From Candidatus Melainabacteria bacterium (GTDB lineage: Bacteria > Cyanobacteriota > Vampirovibrionia > Obscuribacterales > Obscuribacteraceae), in NCBI GenBank assembly GCA_003151275.1, contig PLXC01000018.1:1-64000 (forward strand): a DNA stretch of 64,000 nucleotides, in the 5' to 3' direction. The first letter of the stretch is position 1. Each line of letters starts with the position of its first letter. The notes under the pieces are model-generated. The model had not been told where the DNA came from. It did no database searches and saw only the letters and a program-made list of their open reading frames with translations. Both the position numbers and the translations under genes were made by a program. Shown one piece after another: positions 54,701-63,769 of the stretch.

Positions 54701-54899
54701 ACGGAGTCGCTACGGCCGAAGCCATGGTCTCAGCGTTGGCACCAGGAAGGCTGGCCGAAACCGATACTGTCGGGAAATCGACAGCAGGCAAATCGTTTAC
54801 GGCGAGAGAAAAATAAGCAAAGGTGCCGAAGATTAACAATGCCACCATCAACAGTGTGGTCATTACAGGACGAAGGATAAATATGCGTGAGAAACTCAC
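51792..54899 (-). CDS. RND efflux transporter, inner-membrane subunit (first of pair)
   Basis: The protein has 1035 residues and the same layout as its neighbour, with which it shares long stretches (SQLVTLYITPVFYIYLDKLQ). GFVVDDAIVVMENIVRH and LIGIVKKNAIMM give the Asp pair and Lys of the proton path. The start is GTG, with MSFSRIFILRPVMTTLL matching the family start, 2 bp after the adaptor stop. Operon order is marR, adaptor, this gene, second RND gene, as in MdtABC-type systems. Confidence 0.95.
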   Translation of the reverse strand: MSFSRIFILRPVMTTLLMVALLIFGTFAYFSLAVNDLPAVDFPTVSVSASLPGANAETMASAVATPLEKQFGSIAGLDNMSSTNSMGSTQISLQFNLTRQIDGAAEDVQAAIIAARPLLPTSMPTPPTFKKVNPADAPILFIALSSPSLPLYMVDEYAENVLAPRISMTSGVAQVQVYGSQIFSPHVQVDPRRLASYGIGIDEVANAIRSSNVNLPTGTLSGPKEAYNIVVNGQMFDAKAFRPLIITYRNGAPVRLSDVGDVVDSVQTDKVATWYKDTRAVVLAVQRQPSTNTIQIVDHIKELLPNFRAILPHAVDINILFDRSQGIRRSVDDVQRTLLLTIALVILVIFFFLGSLPTTIIASLSLPISILGTFAAMKMFGFTLNNISLMALTLCVGFVVDDAIVVMENIVRHVEMGETPMDAALNGSREIGFTVVSMTISLIAVFIPVLLMGGIIGRLFFEFGVTMSVAILISGFVALTLTPMLCSRFLRPQKEQKKNLLIVVSDRMFGMLLYLYEKTLRVALDHKLVVMAMFFIMVIATAQLISTMPKGFLPTEDQGQIMGTTEAIQGISFTEMVRHQQEIAAIVSKEKEVDAFMSSVGASGPTPSANQGRIMMFMKPFNQRNKSVDQIIQDLRKKTAHIPGIKFFMQNTPAIKIGGMQTKAMYQLTLSSANLDDLYRTADDLLEKLRDLPELQDVNTDLQVKNLQLNIKIDRDKMSKLGLGMDQVQDALNSAYSQRQVSVIYTPTNQYWVILEVSPEFNQDASMLSWLKVRTSAGELVPISTVATIDRGVGPMQVNHLGQFPAVTLSFNLKPEVSLSEAVDKVKSLAKATMPGDVTFKFQGNAQIFESSVSNLGLLLIVSILVIYIVLGILYESFVHPFTILSGLPSAGLGAVLILLAFHMSLDIYGFLGLVLLIGIVKKNAIMMVDFAVDYERSESVRAEDAIFKACITRFRPIVMTTMCALLGSLPIAVALGQGSEARRPLGLTIVGGLLVSQLVTLYITPVFYIYLDKLQKRMAKKGRRVKTIAVHEGV

Positions 54900-54901
54900 C
54901 T

Positions 54902-56317
54902 TTATTTACCGGGAGCGCTGCTCTGCTCTTGTTTTGGAGCATGTTCCTGCTGGATATCGACGCGAGCGCCAGGCGTCAATTGCAACTGCCCATCAGTAAC
55001 TACAACATCGCCAGCCTTTAGCCCTTTGCCGATCGCCGCGAGATCACCATACGAGCGCCTCAAATCTACAGTGACGAAATCAACTGTCTTGTCTGGTTTG
55101 ACTACATATACTGAATTACCTTGCTGGCTGGTTTGCACCGCGCTTGATGGCACAACAACTGTTTGACCATCAGGCGGCATAGTGACAATCACGTCAACAA
55201 ATTGACCTGGAAACAAGGTGGCGTCGGCATTAGGAAAGGTGGCGCGCAAAGTGACGGTACCGCTAGACGTGTTTACCGTGCTCTCAAGGAACGATACGGT
55301 GCCAATGAATTTCTCTTTTCTCTTGCCTTCAATTAGAGCTTGGACTGTCAGAGTCTTATCCATCATGCTTTTTCTGACTTGATCGAGATTTTGCTCAGGC
55401 AAGGTGAAAGTGACATATATAGGTTGTATTTGATTGATGCTGACCAGAGGAGTAGGCGAATTGGCGCTGACGACATTGCCTTGGTAAACATTCAAGCTTC
55501 CCGTTCTACCAGTAATGGGAGAACGGATTTGGGTGAAGCCGACTTGAATTCTAGCGTTGTCAACCATCGCTTGGTCAGCTCTCAAGGTGCCTTGAGCTGT
55601 CATGATTGCGGCCCGATCGGCATTTAGCACTTCTTTCGCGTTCTCCACCGCTTTTTTGTCTGCCTCGATCGCGGCATCAGCCGTGGCGGCGTTAGTAGTC
55701 ATCTGATCCGATTGTTCATGCGAAACGGCGCCCTCGGTGACGAGCTTGTCATAGCGCGACATTTGGGTTTTGGCCAGGCGAGCAAGAGAATAATCTCTGT
55801 CTACGTTAGCTTGCAGCGTACCCACGTTAGCTTCATCCTTCGCCAGGTTAGCTCGGGCCGAGTTTATTTGGGCTTGGTCTCGAGCGACGGTGCCTAGAGC
55901 CTGTTCAAGTGAAGCGTCGAATGTGCGTGGATCTATTTGAAAGAGCAGCTCGCCCTTTTTTACCGATTGACCTTGAGTGAAGAATACCTTCTGTAGTTGC
56001 CCGCCCACTTGAGGAATAATGTTTACGACCGAGTACGGCAGCACGTTCCCTATCGTTCTAACTTCAATCGGAACGTCTTGGATGCGCGCTGTTGCGACAT
56101 TTACAGGAGCCGAACGCTGTTTCTTCGCGTCCGCAGCTTTACTGTCAGTGGGTTTTTGGCCACCCCAGAAGTAATAGGCTGCTGCCGCCAAAACAACTAT
56201 GAGCACCGTCAGTAGTATCGGACGAACGGCTCCGGACCGCTTATCTTTCTCTACTATCACCGTTTCATCTGAAGTCGTTTGCATTGCCACCACAGAGTCC
56301 TCAACGTCCTTAATCAT
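54902..56317 (-). CDS. RND efflux periplasmic adaptor (membrane fusion protein)
   Basis: The protein has 471 residues. A membrane anchor lies near 33-50 (ILLTVLIVVLAAAAYYFWG). The mature part has the lipoyl half-motif VGGQLQKVFFTQGQSVKKGELLFQID, a long coiled-coil hairpin (about 115-240), IRSPITGRTGSLNVYQGNVV and the beta-barrel and membrane-proximal domains. It bridges the RND pump to an outer-membrane channel. Its start overlaps the marR stop by one base (TAATG). The N terminus before the anchor is longer than usual. Confidence 0.94.
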   Translation of the reverse strand: MIKDVEDSVVAMQTTSDETVIVEKDKRSGAVRPILLTVLIVVLAAAAYYFWGGQKPTDSKAADAKKQRSAPVNVATARIQDVPIEVRTIGNVLPYSVVNIIPQVGGQLQKVFFTQGQSVKKGELLFQIDPRTFDASLEQALGTVARDQAQINSARANLAKDEANVGTLQANVDRDYSLARLAKTQMSRYDKLVTEGAVSHEQSDQMTTNAATADAAIEADKKAVENAKEVLNADRAAIMTAQGTLRADQAMVDNARIQVGFTQIRSPITGRTGSLNVYQGNVVSANSPTPLVSINQIQPIYVTFTLPEQNLDQVRKSMMDKTLTVQALIEGKRKEKFIGTVSFLESTVNTSSGTVTLRATFPNADATLFPGQFVDVIVTMPPDGQTVVVPSSAVQTSQQGNSVYVVKPDKTVDFVTVDLRRSYGDLAAIGKGLKAGDVVVTDGQLQLTPGARVDIQQEHAPKQEQSSAPGK

Positions 56318-56793
56318 TACAATGTCATCCCTTTAGCTGCTTCGGCTAAGATAGCCAACCCTTCATTGATCTTCGACAACTGTTCAGGCGACTCCATTCG
56401 TAACACTTGCGCCACTAAAAACTGAGCCTTGTGCCTAGCTGCTTCTAGAACACTGGTGCCATTTGGAGTCAATGTTAGAAGCGTGCGTCTTCTTTCGCTT
56501 GGATCTTCCTTGCGATCCAGCAACTGTTTTTTGACGAGGCGATCAACGAGCGCAGACGCTGTTGGATTAGTCACATCTAGTGCGGACGCTACATCAGACA
56601 CTCCGGCTCCGGGATGCCGTGAAACGTGCGCCAGAACTCGTAGTTGGGGCAAAGACAACGTGCCGCCTTTGCGCACACCCGCACGAATCAGCCTCATAAT
56701 CACCGGTACAGTTTCAACTACTTGTCTGGCAGACGCCATAATTGAAATTTCGTCGGCGTTTGCCGACCTAGAAGTTAGCCTGGTGGTGTTCAC
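56317..56793 (-). CDS. MarR-family transcription regulator
   Basis: The protein has 158 residues. The winged helix-turn-helix is clear: GVSDVASALDVTNPTASALVDRLVKKQLL then RKEDPSERRRTLLTLT for the wing (as separate segments). MarR proteins repress neighbouring efflux genes and release DNA on ligand binding. It is the first gene of the efflux operon and probably represses it. A region with dyads lies just upstream. Confidence 0.92.
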   Translation of the reverse strand: MNTTRLTSRSANADEISIMASARQVVETVPVIMRLIRAGVRKGGTLSLPQLRVLAHVSRHPGAGVSDVASALDVTNPTASALVDRLVKKQLLDRKEDPSERRRTLLTLTPNGTSVLEAARHKAQFLVAQVLRMESPEQLSKINEGLAILAEAAKGMTL

Positions 56794-56814
56794 TGATTCA
56801 CCTCAAAGGATCTC

Positions 56815-56866
56815 GATAGTTAGCTAAGCTTACTAATAGCTTCACATACAGTTAGCTCTCACTATC
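56815..56866 (-). promoter_or_regulatory. Dyad-rich region upstream of marR, candidate operator
   Basis: TTAG-C-TAAGCTTA-CTAA (56820-56836) is a near-perfect dyad around TAAGCTTA. Flanking GATAGT (56815-56820) and ACTATC (56861-56866) form an outer inverted pair. The TAGTTAGCT element recurs as CAGTTAGCT at 56849-56857. The position suits a MarR binding site; binding is inferred. Confidence 0.4.
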
Positions 56867-56961
56867 TTACGACGGAGCAGCCCAACGAGTGTTCCTTAAA
56901 GCCAGCAACCATCGAGAAGCAAGCCCTGCTTGAAAAAATACCGCCAGAGGGTTATCTGAAA

Positions 56962-57648
56962 TCAGGACTTAGAATCTTTTTCATCATTGATGTTCTGTTG
57001 AGTCACTTGAAGACCCTCTAACAACAGGTCCAACCATAGTAAAACTGACGGCTCTAGAGTTCCTGGTTTGGGAGTATTCAGCCAGCAGCGCTTACCGTGG
57101 ATGTAAAAGCCGAAAATCATCTCACTCAATTCCTCTGGATCGATATCGGAACGAAGCCGCCCTGCAAGTTGTGCAGCCTCGACAATCGCAGAAAAAGGAC
57201 GCCTCAGCGCACCACGTACACGAGTGGTCGGCTTGTCGCGATTTTTTAGTGAGGCAGCACGGTTCACATAGATTTGAGAAACGAAGATGACGGCTAACTC
57301 TTCATTCTCTTCAGTCCATCGTGCATCTCTGATCATCAAATTTCTTAATACTTGTAATGGATCTTGTCCTGAAGATAATTCTGCAGCAACATTCTCTTCC
57401 AATTGGCTAGTGATCACTTTGCGAAGCTCTATTACCAGGTCTTCCTTGGACTTAAAGTGATAGTAAAAGGTGCCTTTGACCACATCGGCAGCTTCGCAAA
57501 TTTCATCGATAGAAGTCGCGTCAAAACCGCGTAGAGAAAAGAGCTTGCCAGCAGAATCAATGATGGACTGGCGCGTCTGTGCTTTCTTTTTCTCTCGACG
57601 CCCAGGTGATTCAGTTATCAAAATTTCCGGTGAAACCGCGTCAGTCAT
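56962..57648 (-). CDS. TetR/AcrR-family transcription regulator
   Basis: The protein has 228 residues. The N-terminal helix-turn-helix is typical: RQSIIDSAGKLFSLRGFDATSIDEIC followed by ADVVKGTFYYHFKSKEDLV, read as two segments. The C-terminal ligand domain (about 80-215) is divergent and helical. It lies upstream of the marR-efflux operon on the same strand with a gap of 168 bp, so it may co-regulate the pump. The ATG is at 57648. Repeated promoter-like elements upstream suggest autoregulation. Confidence 0.92.
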   Translation of the reverse strand: MTDAVSPEILITESPGRREKKKAQTRQSIIDSAGKLFSLRGFDATSIDEICEAADVVKGTFYYHFKSKEDLVIELRKVITSQLEENVAAELSSGQDPLQVLRNLMIRDARWTEENEELAVIFVSQIYVNRAASLKNRDKPTTRVRGALRRPFSAIVEAAQLAGRLRSDIDPEELSEMIFGFYIHGKRCWLNTPKPGTLEPSVLLWLDLLLEGLQVTQQNINDEKDSKS

Positions 57649-57652
57649 TTCG

Positions 57653-57714
57653 TTATACCGTCAGCTGCAAAGTCTGATGAACTGGCTAAATCTCATTATA
57701 CCGGTCGGCAGCTG
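57653..57714 (-). promoter_or_regulatory. Duplicated operator-like elements before the TetR gene
   Basis: TTATACCGTCAGCTG (57653-57667) and TTATACCGGTCGGCAGCTG (57696-57714) are direct copies differing by a 4-base insertion. One covers the -10 of the promoter and the other lies in the 5' leader, a layout suited to autorepression. Confidence 0.5.
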
Positions 57715-57723
57715 ATGTGTCAG
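57695..57723 (-). promoter_or_regulatory. Promoter of the TetR-family gene
   Basis: On the minus strand CTGACA (-35, 57718-57723) and a perfect TATAAT (-10, 57695-57700) are separated by 17 bp, an ideal sigma-70 type arrangement, about 50 bp before the ATG. Confidence 0.7.
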
Positions 57724-57939
57724 CTCTCCGCCCGGCCTTGGATCAGATGAAGGTCTATTAAAGGCCGACATACGAGCGTCGGTTGAACTCGCAGAAGAAT
57801 TTTGCCGCGAATTCAATCCGCTAGACAAGCATACGGCGTCTCGAGTTAGAGTCTAGATATTTCTGCCAGCACCAAGGACGGTGCACGAGATAGTCAAAGC
57901 GCGGGACGCATGCGCTCCATCTGTGCGTTTTGGTCCTAT

Positions 57940-58015
57940 CGATTGGCGAGATATCCGCGTTGCAGCCTTGGTCTTACCGATTGGCGACGATAACCGCGTT
58001 GCAGCCTTTGTCTTT
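57940..58015. repeat. 38-bp tandem duplication of the 3' end of the GGDEF gene
   Basis: CGATTGGCGA...GCGTTGCAGCCTTGGTCTTAC occurs at 57940-57977 and again, slightly changed, from 57978 onward. The second copy encodes the last codons and stop of the diguanylate cyclase; the first lies beyond the stop. A partial third copy (TTTGGTCCTAT) precedes at 57929. The rest of 57724-57939 holds only a GCACC-AAGGAC-GGTGC hairpin (57869-57884). Confidence 0.7.
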
Positions 58016-58663
58016 CGCTGTGATCAATGCCTCACAAGCCGCTTCGAGCAGACCTTGTGGTTCATTGCTGTGCGCTGGATAACTAGCCACAGCAAGTGTA
58101 GCGGTAACTTTAATTGGTTTCTTTGTTTTGGGATCTTCAATTTCGAGCATCGAAACTCTGCGTCGCACCCGCTCAGCAACAACTGCGGCGCCATCAGCAT
58201 CCGTTTCATGGAGCACGGTGACGAGTTCTTCTCCACCCCAGCGAGCGGGCATGTCGATTTCGCGAACTGAGCTCTTCAAGATTTTTGCCACTTCGATTAA
58301 GACGAGATCTCCGACTTCATGGCCATAACGTAGATTGATATCGCGTAGATGATCGATATCGATCAGCATCAATGACAGCGAATAACCAAGTCGCAAAGCG
58401 CGCTTTAGGGAGTGGGTCAAATGCTCTTTAAAGATATGTCTGTTCGGTAAGTCTGTTAGAACATCAGTGCCCATCAACTCTTGCAAACGAGCTTCAGAGT
58501 TGGATAGCTGGTGGCGTAGACGATCTATTTCGCGGTCTTTTTCTCGGACTGCCCGTTCGAGCAAAACATTCTCACTGTGCAATTTCCGCAAATTGCCTTC
58601 AACCTGGCGATGGCGAGTCTGACCATGGAAGTTCTGCAGCATTTGTGTGAACTGAGCCTTCAT
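57974..58663 (-). CDS. Diguanylate cyclase (GGDEF domain)
   Basis: The protein has 229 residues. Residues 1-65 form a coiled coil (LRKLHSENVLLERAVREKDR type). The GGDEF domain follows: LTDLPNRHIFKEHL, MLIDIDHLRDINLRYGHEVGD (metal Asp) and the active-site loop ARWGGEELV, an accepted GGEEL form. It would make cyclic di-GMP. No RxxD inhibitory site is seen at the usual place. No membrane or sensor domain is present, so control is probably by coiled-coil dimerisation. The ATG follows GGGGGATT. Confidence 0.92.
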   Translation of the reverse strand: MKAQFTQMLQNFHGQTRHRQVEGNLRKLHSENVLLERAVREKDREIDRLRHQLSNSEARLQELMGTDVLTDLPNRHIFKEHLTHSLKRALRLGYSLSLMLIDIDHLRDINLRYGHEVGDLVLIEVAKILKSSVREIDMPARWGGEELVTVLHETDADGAAVVAERVRRRVSMLEIEDPKTKKPIKVTATLAVASYPAHSNEPQGLLEAACEALITAKDKGCNAVIVANR

Positions 58664-58929
58664 CTAATCCCCCAATTTCGCCAGTGAGTGGCGATATTCC
58701 CGCACGGTTCTATGAGCTGAATATCATTAACCAATCGCTACCAGTGCAAATATCTTACAAGGACTTAATGCCTGGAACGATCTTCTAGAAACGTGCTGGC
58801 GTGCCAGCTCTCTCTCAATTTGCTCACGACGTATATATCGTTTTGACTTGAAAGATCTTATGATCGACCGGTCTATATTAGCTCAAATTAGGAATTAAGG
58901 CTAGAAAACAGTGGGGGAAACCGCAAGGT

Positions 58930-60165
58930 TTAATTTATAGGAACGCGATTTAACTCTTGCTGATTACCGCGGTCTAATAATACAAGCCAGTATTTGTGCC
59001 GTTTTCCGTCGACACTGAAAGCGACCACTCCATTTTCAGAACCGTTCGGTTTGACTTTTTTCTTTGCGAGAGCGCCGATACCATTGATCGGAGAGGGGTA
59101 ATACATCTGCTCCCGATCCGATACGACAGCCAAGCTCGAGAACCGGTACTCATTGGCGGTTTTATTGTTCACGGTCAAATCAACAGTGAGCAATTTCGAC
59201 TTGTTATCGCCCCATGGATCTTTTGAAAATCCAACTTTGTTTATCAGCACTTCAAAATTTTTCAGCTTCGCGATTGGTTTTGCAGAAGGTATTAGCGCTG
59301 CGTTAAATCCAGGTAGGCTGACAGGTTCAGTCGTAACCAGCTTTAGCTCATCACCAGGGTAGATATTGGATATTGAGCCCTTTCGTTTTGCCGCACCGAT
59401 TGCTCCGACAGTAGCACCAGCGATGGCGCCAATCGCAATTGACCCTCCATGCGTAGCAACTGCCGTGCCAATGCCGCCGAATTGGACAGCCATAACGGAC
59501 CCTCCAAGGGCACCCAGAGCGACGTGGCCGCTATCAATGAGTACATGTTTTGCAATCGCTTTGGGCAAAGAATTCTTACTTGTGATATGCGCATCAAACG
59601 GCACTTCAGTTTGACGATCAGGACTGACTAATTTATCAAACGTCACAGTCACGTAACCATCCATGCCACCACGAGTCCTTGCTTTGGCCTCGGTGACAAG
59701 TCCGTGCATATACCAGCTACCAGGCACAGCGACAGCGTCGGCACCATGCACATCACGACCGACCCGAACCCAAATTTCGTCACCTTTTTGGCTAACCTCA
59801 GAATTGATATTGACCAGACTGACTAAATCAATTGTGGTGCCTTTTGGTAAACTTTGGATCGAACCATATAAAAGAGGCGACTGCTTGCTACTGTGAGTGA
59901 CAGTGCCTTTGAGCAAGTTAGCTTCTTTCTTAGCTGATGACTCTTTTGGAGTGGCTAAAGTCTTGCCGATTTCAACAATCGGATCAATGTTTGAATTTGC
60001 AGACTTGGATTTACCATCTTTAGCAGTTTCCAGAGCAGCTTCGTCTTTTTGCGAAGGATTTGATTGGACCTTTAGTTGTGCATACGCAGATGATGGCTGG
60101 ACGATGGCGTAAACGATTAGGAGCGTAGCCGATATCTTGTGCAGTGAAGGCACAATCTTATTCAT
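58930..60165 (-). CDS. Exported protein of unknown function with glycine zipper
   Basis: The protein has 411 residues. A signal peptide (about 1-29, ending SSAYAQ) leads to a Lys/Ser-rich linker (35-85). A beta-rich domain follows (about 95-205, LYGSIQSLPKGTTIDLVSL, EIWVRVGRDV). A Gly/Ala-rich hydrophobic stretch at about 215-260 (GALGGSVMAVQFGGIGTAVA) looks like a glycine zipper, and the C-terminal part (about 300-405, VDLTVNNKTANEYRFSSLAV) resembles DUF4352-type immunoglobulin-like domains. It is probably periplasmic or envelope-bound. It lies beside the DnaJ-TPR gene on the same strand, 34 bp away. No function can be named. Confidence 0.72.
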   Translation of the reverse strand: MNKIVPSLHKISATLLIVYAIVQPSSAYAQLKVQSNPSQKDEAALETAKDGKSKSANSNIDPIVEIGKTLATPKESSAKKEANLLKGTVTHSSKQSPLLYGSIQSLPKGTTIDLVSLVNINSEVSQKGDEIWVRVGRDVHGADAVAVPGSWYMHGLVTEAKARTRGGMDGYVTVTFDKLVSPDRQTEVPFDAHITSKNSLPKAIAKHVLIDSGHVALGALGGSVMAVQFGGIGTAVATHGGSIAIGAIAGATVGAIGAAKRKGSISNIYPGDELKLVTTEPVSLPGFNAALIPSAKPIAKLKNFEVLINKVGFSKDPWGDNKSKLLTVDLTVNNKTANEYRFSSLAVVSDREQMYYPSPINGIGALAKKKVKPNGSENGVVAFSVDGKRHKYWLVLLDRGNQQELNRVPIN

Positions 60166-60199
60166 TACTCGACACCTGAAACTCTAAAGCTAGAAGATT

Positions 60200-60964
60200 C
60201 TAGCGCTTCTTCTTGGAAAATAAATTTTTGACTTGATCCAAAAAGCCATTCTTAGTCTTTGACTGCTCGGCGGTCTTGGTCAAAGTGCGGATTTTCGCCT
60301 CTAGGACTTTTGCTTCATTATCCTTAGGATTGACGCGAAGAGCTGCTTGAACTTCCGTCATAGCGAGTGTCTTCCATCCCCGGGCAATATATATTTCGGC
60401 TAATTTATTGTGATATCTTGGCTCCTGAGGAACCAGTCGAATCGCCTCTTTCATGGCTGTTTCAGCTTCCTGGAACCTCTTGCGCCGAAACAAATCCTCA
60501 GCGCGGCTTAAATGTTTGTTCGCCCACTTTATATTGATGTTTTCGTCTTCCGCGAAAGGTGGGGAGGGACGCGACTGCGAAAAACGACCAGTTTCCTTGC
60601 GCTGATTTGCATTCTGGTCGACTGGTCCATCCAGGTCCGAGGCAATCTGTGTGCGGTTCTTCTTCAGCTCTCGCAAGGTATCGTATTCTGAGCGCCGCTG
60701 AGCATCTCCGACGATATCGTGAGCGCGCGTTACTTTAGCAAACTCGGTTTGAGCTGTTGCTCGCTGTTCTGGGTCGTTGGGAAAACGGTCCGGATGCAAT
60801 TTCTTGGCCAGGCGCAGGTAAGCCTTGCGAATCTCTTCAGGAGGCGCTTCCTGTTCGACCCCTAATATGGCGTAAAAATCTTCGTCAAACTCCTGCATAG
60901 CTTCCCACAATTGGCGCATCCGAAGCTGAATCGGACGGAGGTCGTTTTCTAGTAACAAGATCAT
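60200..60964 (-). CDS. DnaJ-domain protein with TPR region
   Basis: The protein has 254 residues. The J domain (about 28-100) reads DFYAILGVEQEAPPEEIRKAYLR with the HPD tripeptide in KKLHPDRFPND. After a polar linker, residues about 155-225 form two TPRs (AEDLFRRKRFQEAETAMKEAIRL, LAEIYIARGWKTLAM). The tail is basic. J domains stimulate Hsp70 ATPase; the TPRs would bind clients. Met23 (60898) lies nearer the domain and is an alternative start. It is divergent from clpB, which fits a shared chaperone role. Confidence 0.88.
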   Translation of the reverse strand: MILLLENDLRPIQLRMRQLWEAMQEFDEDFYAILGVEQEAPPEEIRKAYLRLAKKLHPDRFPNDPEQRATAQTEFAKVTRAHDIVGDAQRRSEYDTLRELKKNRTQIASDLDGPVDQNANQRKETGRFSQSRPSPPFAEDENINIKWANKHLSRAEDLFRRKRFQEAETAMKEAIRLVPQEPRYHNKLAEIYIARGWKTLAMTEVQAALRVNPKDNEAKVLEAKIRTLTKTAEQSKTKNGFLDQVKNLFSKKKR

Positions 60965-61126
60965 ATCTTACGTGGTAGTCAGCTTAAGATGTACGCTGCA
61001 TACCTACAAATAGAACCTCATAAATAAATTGTGGAAATTATGAATGGGCTATCACAAGTGCCCCATAATAAATTCTACCTGGAACGAAAACTCCCTGGAT
61101 TCAGTTTCTTTAGAAGTTGGTGATTA

Positions 61127-63769
61127 ATGAACCTTGACAAATTTACCCACAAAGCGCAAGAAGCAATTACCAATTGCCGAACCATTCTCTCTCGCTTCGG
61201 ACAGAGTCAGGTAACGCCGGAAATAGTTCTCTTAGCTATCCTGGAGCAAGAAGAGGGCGTTGCCAGCAAGATCATGGAGAGGCTGGATGCCAATCCCGCC
61301 GTCGTAATTGAAGAGGTTAGCCAATACCTGCAAACCCAGCCGAAGGGATCGGCTGTGAGTATGAGTAAAGATGAGATCCACGTCTCAAATAAATTGATGC
61401 AAGTTCTTGAAGTGGCGACAAAAGAAGCTGAGCGCCTGAAAGATGACTTTATTAGCGTCGAACATTTGTTGCTCGCTCTGGCCGATGAAACTAAAAATCA
61501 GTCGGGCACAATTCTCAAACGACACGGCGCGACAAGAGAACGGATTTTGAAAGTGCTGACCGCCATCCGCGGTAAGCAACGCGTCACCAGCCAGGATCCG
61601 GAAGCCACTTATGAAGCCCTTTCTCGATACGGCAAGGACCTTACCGAGATGGCGGCTAAAGGCAAGTTAGATCCTGTCATCGGTAGAGATGATGAAATAC
61701 GGCGCGTTATGCAAGTGCTATCTCGACGGACAAAAAACAATCCCGTCCTGGTCGGCGAGCCTGGTGTGGGTAAAACCGCTATCGCTGAAGGACTAGCGCA
61801 ACGGATCACCAAAGGCGACGTACCAGAAGGCTTGAAGGATAAAAAGTTGATCGCTCTGGATATGGGTTCACTGATTGCCGGTGCGAAATATCGCGGCGAA
61901 TTTGAAGAACGATTGAAAGCGGTGCTCAAAGAAGTAATCGAAGCCCAGGGTCAGATTATCCTTTTCATCGACGAATTGCACACCGTTGTCGGTGCCGGTT
62001 CGAGCGGAGAAGGCTCGATGGACGCCGGTAATTTGCTCAAGCCGCCATTGGCGCGAGGCGAATTGCATTGCATCGGCGCCACTACATTGGATGAATACCG
62101 CAAGCACATCGAAAAGGATCCAGCTCTGGAAAGACGATTCCAAACCGTATTAGTTGATGAACCATCAGTCGAAGAGGCGATTTCAATTTTACGCGGATTG
62201 AAGGAGCGCTATGAGGTGCACCATGGTGTTCGGATTAAAGACTCAGCCCTAGTAGGTGCAGCTGTACTGTCGGATCGATACATCACGGACCGCTCGCTAC
62301 CAGACAAAGCGATTGACCTGGTTGACGAAGCAGCTGCCAGAATGAGAATTGAAATCGACTCAATGCCAACCGAATTGGATGAGCTCGAGCGGCGGCGGAT
62401 CCAGCTTGAAATTGAACGAGAAGCGCTGAAGAAAGAGTCGGATAATGCATCGCGCGATAGACTTGAGCGCTTGGAAAAAGAGCTGGCAGATTTGAAAGAG
62501 CGGGCCGATGTTCTGCGGGCGCAATGGCAAACTGAAAAGGAAGCGCTCAACCGTGTCCAAGTTTTAAAAGCGGACATCGAACAAACCAATTTTGAAATCG
62601 AGCGTGCAGAACGGGAGACAGACCTGCAAAAGGCAGCCGAACTTAAATACGGAAAGTTGATCGAACTCGACAAACAACTAAAAAAAGAAGAAGAAGTATT
62701 CAATCACAAGAAAGGAAGTCGTCTTCTCAAAGAAGAAATCGATGAAGAAGACATCGCCGAAATTGTTTCGAAGTGGACCGGAATTCCAGTCACCAAGCTG
62801 CTTGAGGGTGAAGTACAAAAGCTGCTCCATCTTGAAGAGCATTTGCATCAACGAGTGATCGGACAGAACGAAGCGATTGAAGTAGTGTCAAATGCGGTGC
62901 GCCGGGCGCGCGCTGGTTTGAAAGATCCGAATCGACCAATAGGCAGTTTTCTCTTTCTTGGACCAACCGGCGTGGGAAAAACAGAACTCGCTAAAGCACT
63001 AGCCGAGTACCTTTTCGACGACGAAAGTGCCATGGTTCGTATCGACATGTCCGAGTATCAAGAACGCCATACCGTGGCTCGCTTAATTGGCGCGCCGCCC
63101 GGATATATCGGCTTCGATGAAGGCGGACAATTGACTGAGGCAGTGCGCAGACGGGCCTACTCATGCATCCTCTTCGACGAAATAGAAAAGGCTCACAGCG
63201 ACGTCTTCAACGTCCTGCTGCAAGTTTTGGATGAAGGTCATTTGACTGACTCAAAAGGACGGCACGTCGATTTCAAAAACACAGTCCTGGTTATGACTTC
63301 CAACATCGGCAGTCAACACATTCTGGACTATCAACTAAAAGCTGCCGTGCAAGGCGATTCATGCTATCCAGAGATGAAGGATCGCGTTATGGGGGCGCTG
63401 CGCGAACACTTTAAGCCGGAGTTCCTGAACAGAATTGACGAGACGGTTGTCTTCCACGCCCTCACTCCTGAAGAGTTGAAACAGATTGTCGACATCCAAT
63501 TGAGGATACTGAACAAGCGGCTGGCCGACCGGAAGATTATCTTGGAGCCAAGTGATGCGGCCTGCGAATGGCTCGCTCGCACTGGCTACGATCCTATATG
63601 TGGTGCTAGACCGCTCAAGCGATTGATCCAAAAAGACATCGAAAATCCTCTGGCGCTGCGCATGCTGCAAGGAGAATTTCTTGATGGCGATCACATCGTC
63701 ATCGATTCAAATGGAGACGGACTAACCTTCAAAAAGCAACCATATCTGGTGACCGCTTCAGTTAGCTAA
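61127..63769 (+). CDS. clpB: Chaperone ClpB (Hsp100 disaggregase)
   Basis: The protein has 880 residues. The Clp N domain (1-145), first AAA domain with Walker A GEPGVGKT (210-217), the middle coiled coil (about 400-520) and the second AAA domain with GPTGVGKT (about 611-618) are all present. [16 protein letters not shown] and [17 protein letters not shown] are pore regions. The long middle coil and lack of an IGF/L ClpP loop identify ClpB rather than ClpA or ClpC. It resolves aggregates with DnaK/DnaJ. No CIRCE element was found upstream. Its stop overlaps the end of a convergent gene. Confidence 0.97.
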   Translation: MNLDKFTHKAQEAITNCRTILSRFGQSQVTPEIVLLAILEQEEGVASKIMERLDANPAVVIEEVSQYLQTQPKGSAVSMSKDEIHVSNKLMQVLEVATKEAERLKDDFISVEHLLLALADETKNQSGTILKRHGATRERILKVLTAIRGKQRVTSQDPEATYEALSRYGKDLTEMAAKGKLDPVIGRDDEIRRVMQVLSRRTKNNPVLVGEPGVGKTAIAEGLAQRITKGDVPEGLKDKKLIALDMGSLIAGAKYRGEFEERLKAVLKEVIEAQGQIILFIDELHTVVGAGSSGEGSMDAGNLLKPPLARGELHCIGATTLDEYRKHIEKDPALERRFQTVLVDEPSVEEAISILRGLKERYEVHHGVRIKDSALVGAAVLSDRYITDRSLPDKAIDLVDEAAARMRIEIDSMPTELDELERRRIQLEIEREALKKESDNASRDRLERLEKELADLKERADVLRAQWQTEKEALNRVQVLKADIEQTNFEIERAERETDLQKAAELKYGKLIELDKQLKKEEEVFNHKKGSRLLKEEIDEEDIAEIVSKWTGIPVTKLLEGEVQKLLHLEEHLHQRVIGQNEAIEVVSNAVRRARAGLKDPNRPIGSFLFLGPTGVGKTELAKALAEYLFDDESAMVRIDMSEYQERHTVARLIGAPPGYIGFDEGGQLTEAVRRRAYSCILFDEIEKAHSDVFNVLLQVLDEGHLTDSKGRHVDFKNTVLVMTSNIGSQHILDYQLKAAVQGDSCYPEMKDRVMGALREHFKPEFLNRIDETVVFHALTPEELKQIVDIQLRILNKRLADRKIILEPSDAACEWLARTGYDPICGARPLKRLIQKDIENPLALRMLQGEFLDGDHIVIDSNGDGLTFKKQPYLVTASVS

